Assembly (NCBI GenBank): GCA_964057225.1
Contig: OZ059894.1
Span: 12,286,131-12,350,130, forward strand
Direction of reading: 5' to 3'
DNA: 64,000 bases
Origin: Auanema rhodensis
Taxonomy: Eukaryota; Nematoda; Chromadorea; Rhabditida; Rhabditidae
Shown: positions 61,396-64,000 of the stretch, one piece after another
Layout of the letters: every line of letters begins with the position of its first letter
Position numbering within the stretch: the first letter of the stretch is position 1
Translations under genes and position numbers: made by a program
The notes under the pieces: model-generated
What the model was told of the DNA's origin: nothing
The model's input: the letters and a program-made list of their open reading frames with translations, nothing else
Databases searched by the model: none

Positions 61396-63293
61396 TATTT
61401 TACCAATAAGCCAATGCAACTATCTTTTCTCATGTGAGACAAATTGAAGCCTAATTTGATGAGAACTTTTGAACAGTTGCAGTGACTTACACATGAAAAC
61501 ACATGCCAAACAGTTTTTTCTATCTCACAGTATAACAAGTAACTGAACAACATAATCACGTCGAGGTTAAACAAGATTGATCATCATTCAACGAAACGTT
61601 TGTATATATGAATGAACTTAACTATTATCTCACCAATATGCCAATAGAACAACTTTTTTTAATGTGAGACAGATTGCAGCATGATTTGATGAGAACTTTA
61701 GAACAGTTGCAGTGACTCACACTTGAAAACACATGCCAAACCGTTTTTTTTATCTCACAGTACAACAAAAAACTGAACAACATATGAACATTGTGGTTGA
61801 ACATGATAAGTCATCAATTAACGAAACGTTCGTATATATGAATAAACTTAACTATTATTTCACCAATAAGCCAATGCAACTATCTTTTCTCATGTGAGAC
61901 AAATTGAAGCCTAATTTGATGAGAACTTTTGAACAGTTGCAGTGACTTACACATGAAAACCCATGCCAAACAGTTTTTTCTATCTCACAGTATAACAAGT
62001 AACTGAACAACATATGCTCGTCGAGGTTAAACAAGATTGATTATCATTCAACGAAACGTTTGTATATATGAATGAACTCAACTATTATTTCACAAATAAG
62101 CCAATGCAACTATCTTTTCTCATGTGAGACAAATTGAAGCCTAATTTGATGAGAACTTTAGAACAGTTGCAGTGACTTACACATGAAAACACATGCCAAA
62201 CAGTTTTTTCTATCTCACAGTACAACAAAAAACTGAACAACATATGAACATTGTGGTTGAACATGATAAGTCATCAATTAACGAAACGTTTGTATGAATG
62301 AATGAACTTAACTATTATTTCACCAATAAGCCAATGCAACTATCTTTTCTCATGTGAGACAAATTGAAGCCTAATTTGATGAGAACTTTAGAACAGTTGC
62401 AGTGACTTACACATGAAAACACATGCCAAACAGTTTTTTCTATCTCACAGTACAACAAAAAACTGAACAACATATGAACATTGTGGTTGAACATGATAAG
62501 TCATCAATTAACGAAACGTTTGTATGAATGAATGAACTTAACTATTATTTCACCAATAAGCCAATGCAACTATCTTTTCTCATGTGAGACAAATTGAAGC
62601 CTAATTTGATGAGAACTTTAGAACAGTTGCAGTGACTTACACATGAAAACACATGCCAAACCGTTTTTCCTATCTCACAGTATAACAAGTAACTGAACAA
62701 CATAAGCACGGCGAGGTTAAACGAGATTGATCATCATTAAACGAAACGTTTGTATATATGAATGAACTTAACTATTATTTCACCAATATGCCAATACAAC
62801 AACTTTTTTTAATGTGAGACAAATTGCAGCATAATTTGATGAGAACTTTAGAACAGTTGCAGTGACTCACACTTGAAAACACATGTCAAACCGTTTTTTT
62901 TATCTCACAGTACAACAAAAACTGAGCAACATATGAACATTGTGGTTGAACGTGATGAGTCATCATTCACCGAAACGTTCGTATATATTATATGAATCAA
63001 CTATTATTTCACCAATAAGCCAATGCAACTATCTTTTCTCATGTGAGACGAATTGAAGCCTAATTTGATGAGAACTTTAGAACAGTTGCAGTGACTTACA
63101 CATGAAAACACATGCCAAACAGTTTTTTCTATCTCACAGTATAACAAAAAACTGAACAACATATGAACATTGTGGTTGAACATGATAAGTCATCAATTAA
63201 CGAAACGTTTGTATGAATGAATGAACTTAACTATTATTTCACCAATATGCCAATAGAACAACTTTTTTTAATGTGAGACAGATTGCAGCATAA

Positions 63294-63700
63294 TTTGATG
63301 AGAACTTTAGAACAGTTGCAGTGACTCACACTTGAAAACACATGCCAAACCGTTTTTTTTTCTCACAGTACAACAAAAAACTGAGCAACATATGAACATT
63401 GTGGTTGAACATGATGAGTCATCATTTACCGAAACGTTCGTATATATTATATGAATCAACTTAACAAATATTTCACCAATATGCCAATACAACAACATTT
63501 TTTTTAATGTGAGACAAATTGAAGCCTAATTTGATGAAAACTTTGAAACAGTTGCAGTGACTCACACATGAAAACACATGCCAAACCGTTTTTTCTATCT
63601 CATAGTATAACAAGTAACTGAACAACATATGAACATTGTGGTTGAACATGATAAGTCATCAATTAACGAAACGTTTGTATATATGAATGAACTTAACTAT
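63294..63700. repeat. Local satellite duplication, copy 2
   Basis: Partner of 60989-61395. Beyond 63700 the monomer type switches (ATTATCTCACCAATATGCC instead of ATTATTTTACCAATAAGCC). Confidence 0.75.
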
Positions 63701-64000
63701 TATCTCACCAATATGCCAATAGAACAACTTTTTTTAATGTGAGACAGATTGCAGCATGATTTGATGAGAACTTTAGAACAGTTGCAGTGACTTACACATG
63801 AAAACACATGCCAAACAGTTTTTTCTATCTCACAGTATAACAAGTAACTGAACAACATAATCACGTCGAGGTTAAACAAGATTGATCATCATTCAACGAA
63901 ACGTTTGTATATATGAATGAACTTAACTATTATCTCACCAATATGCCAATAGAACAACTTTTTTTAATGTGAGACAGATTGCAGCATGATTTGATGAGAA

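Larger units (their letters stand above)
52639..64000. repeat. Satellite of about 230-bp monomers, right block, continuing off the window
   Basis: Continuation of the satellite, including the remainder of the monomer split by the transposon. The trimeric higher-order period is clear at ATATGCTCGTC positions 55571, 56260, 56950 (689-690 bp). Toward the right (about 60-64 kb) monomer order becomes less regular, with variants such as GTATATATTATATGAATC. No gene is seen. Confidence 0.95.

Overview
The window looks like repetitive nuclear DNA from an AT-rich animal genome, most likely a nematode. The evidence is a 118-nt 5S rRNA that, compared from memory, is close to the Caenorhabditis 5S type, and a U2 snRNA with nematode-like features (CAAAGUGUAGUA at the branch-point region and a UUAACC loop in stem IIa). 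No bacterial or ordinary protein-gene organisation is visible. The only convincing protein gene is a transposase.

Region 1 (1-38748) is a head-to-tail tandem array. Fifteen complete units of 2463-2507 bp are followed by one unit broken by a 200-N assembly gap (37816-38015) and a 127-bp stub. Each complete unit carries, all on the minus strand and in transcription order, 5S rRNA copy 2, 5S rRNA copy 1, one U2 snRNA, and a 40-nt degenerate U2 fragment. This gives 30 complete 5S genes, 15 complete U2 genes and one broken U2. The two 5S genes lie in a 360-bp tandem duplication. Outside one (TA)n tract of 29-73 nt, a unit is exactly 2434 bp in 11 of 15 copies, and single-base deletions explain the other four, so the array is very strongly homogenised. 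I found no spliced-leader RNA gene of the familiar SL1 type in the unit.

Region 2 (38749-39835) is the junction between two satellites. It starts with four diverged tandem copies of a roughly 165-195-bp element. Three copies have two successive small hairpins; the first copy is cut through its first hairpin by the end of the 5S/U2 array. The hairpin arms differ between copies but stay paired. It ends with about 400 bp of unrecognised AT-rich DNA that has a phased AGACTAGA motif.

Region 3 (39836-64000, running off the window) is a 24-kb satellite of roughly 230-bp monomers. The left 4 kb is diverged and holds a 1017-bp higher-order repeat. The core is homogenised, with a three-monomer (about 690 bp) higher-order period and several internal segmental duplications. 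At 51336-52638 it is interrupted by a complete Tc1/mariner-superfamily element with perfect 25-bp terminal inverted repeats, a TA target duplication and an intact 346-aa DD37D (maT-type) transposase. A paralogous satellite segment at about 53.7-54.4 kb still shows the empty target site.

Functionally, the array would supply two abundant RNAs, 5S for the large ribosomal subunit (Pol III, internal promoter) and U2 for the spliceosome (normally Pol II). The rest is satellite and one selfish element.
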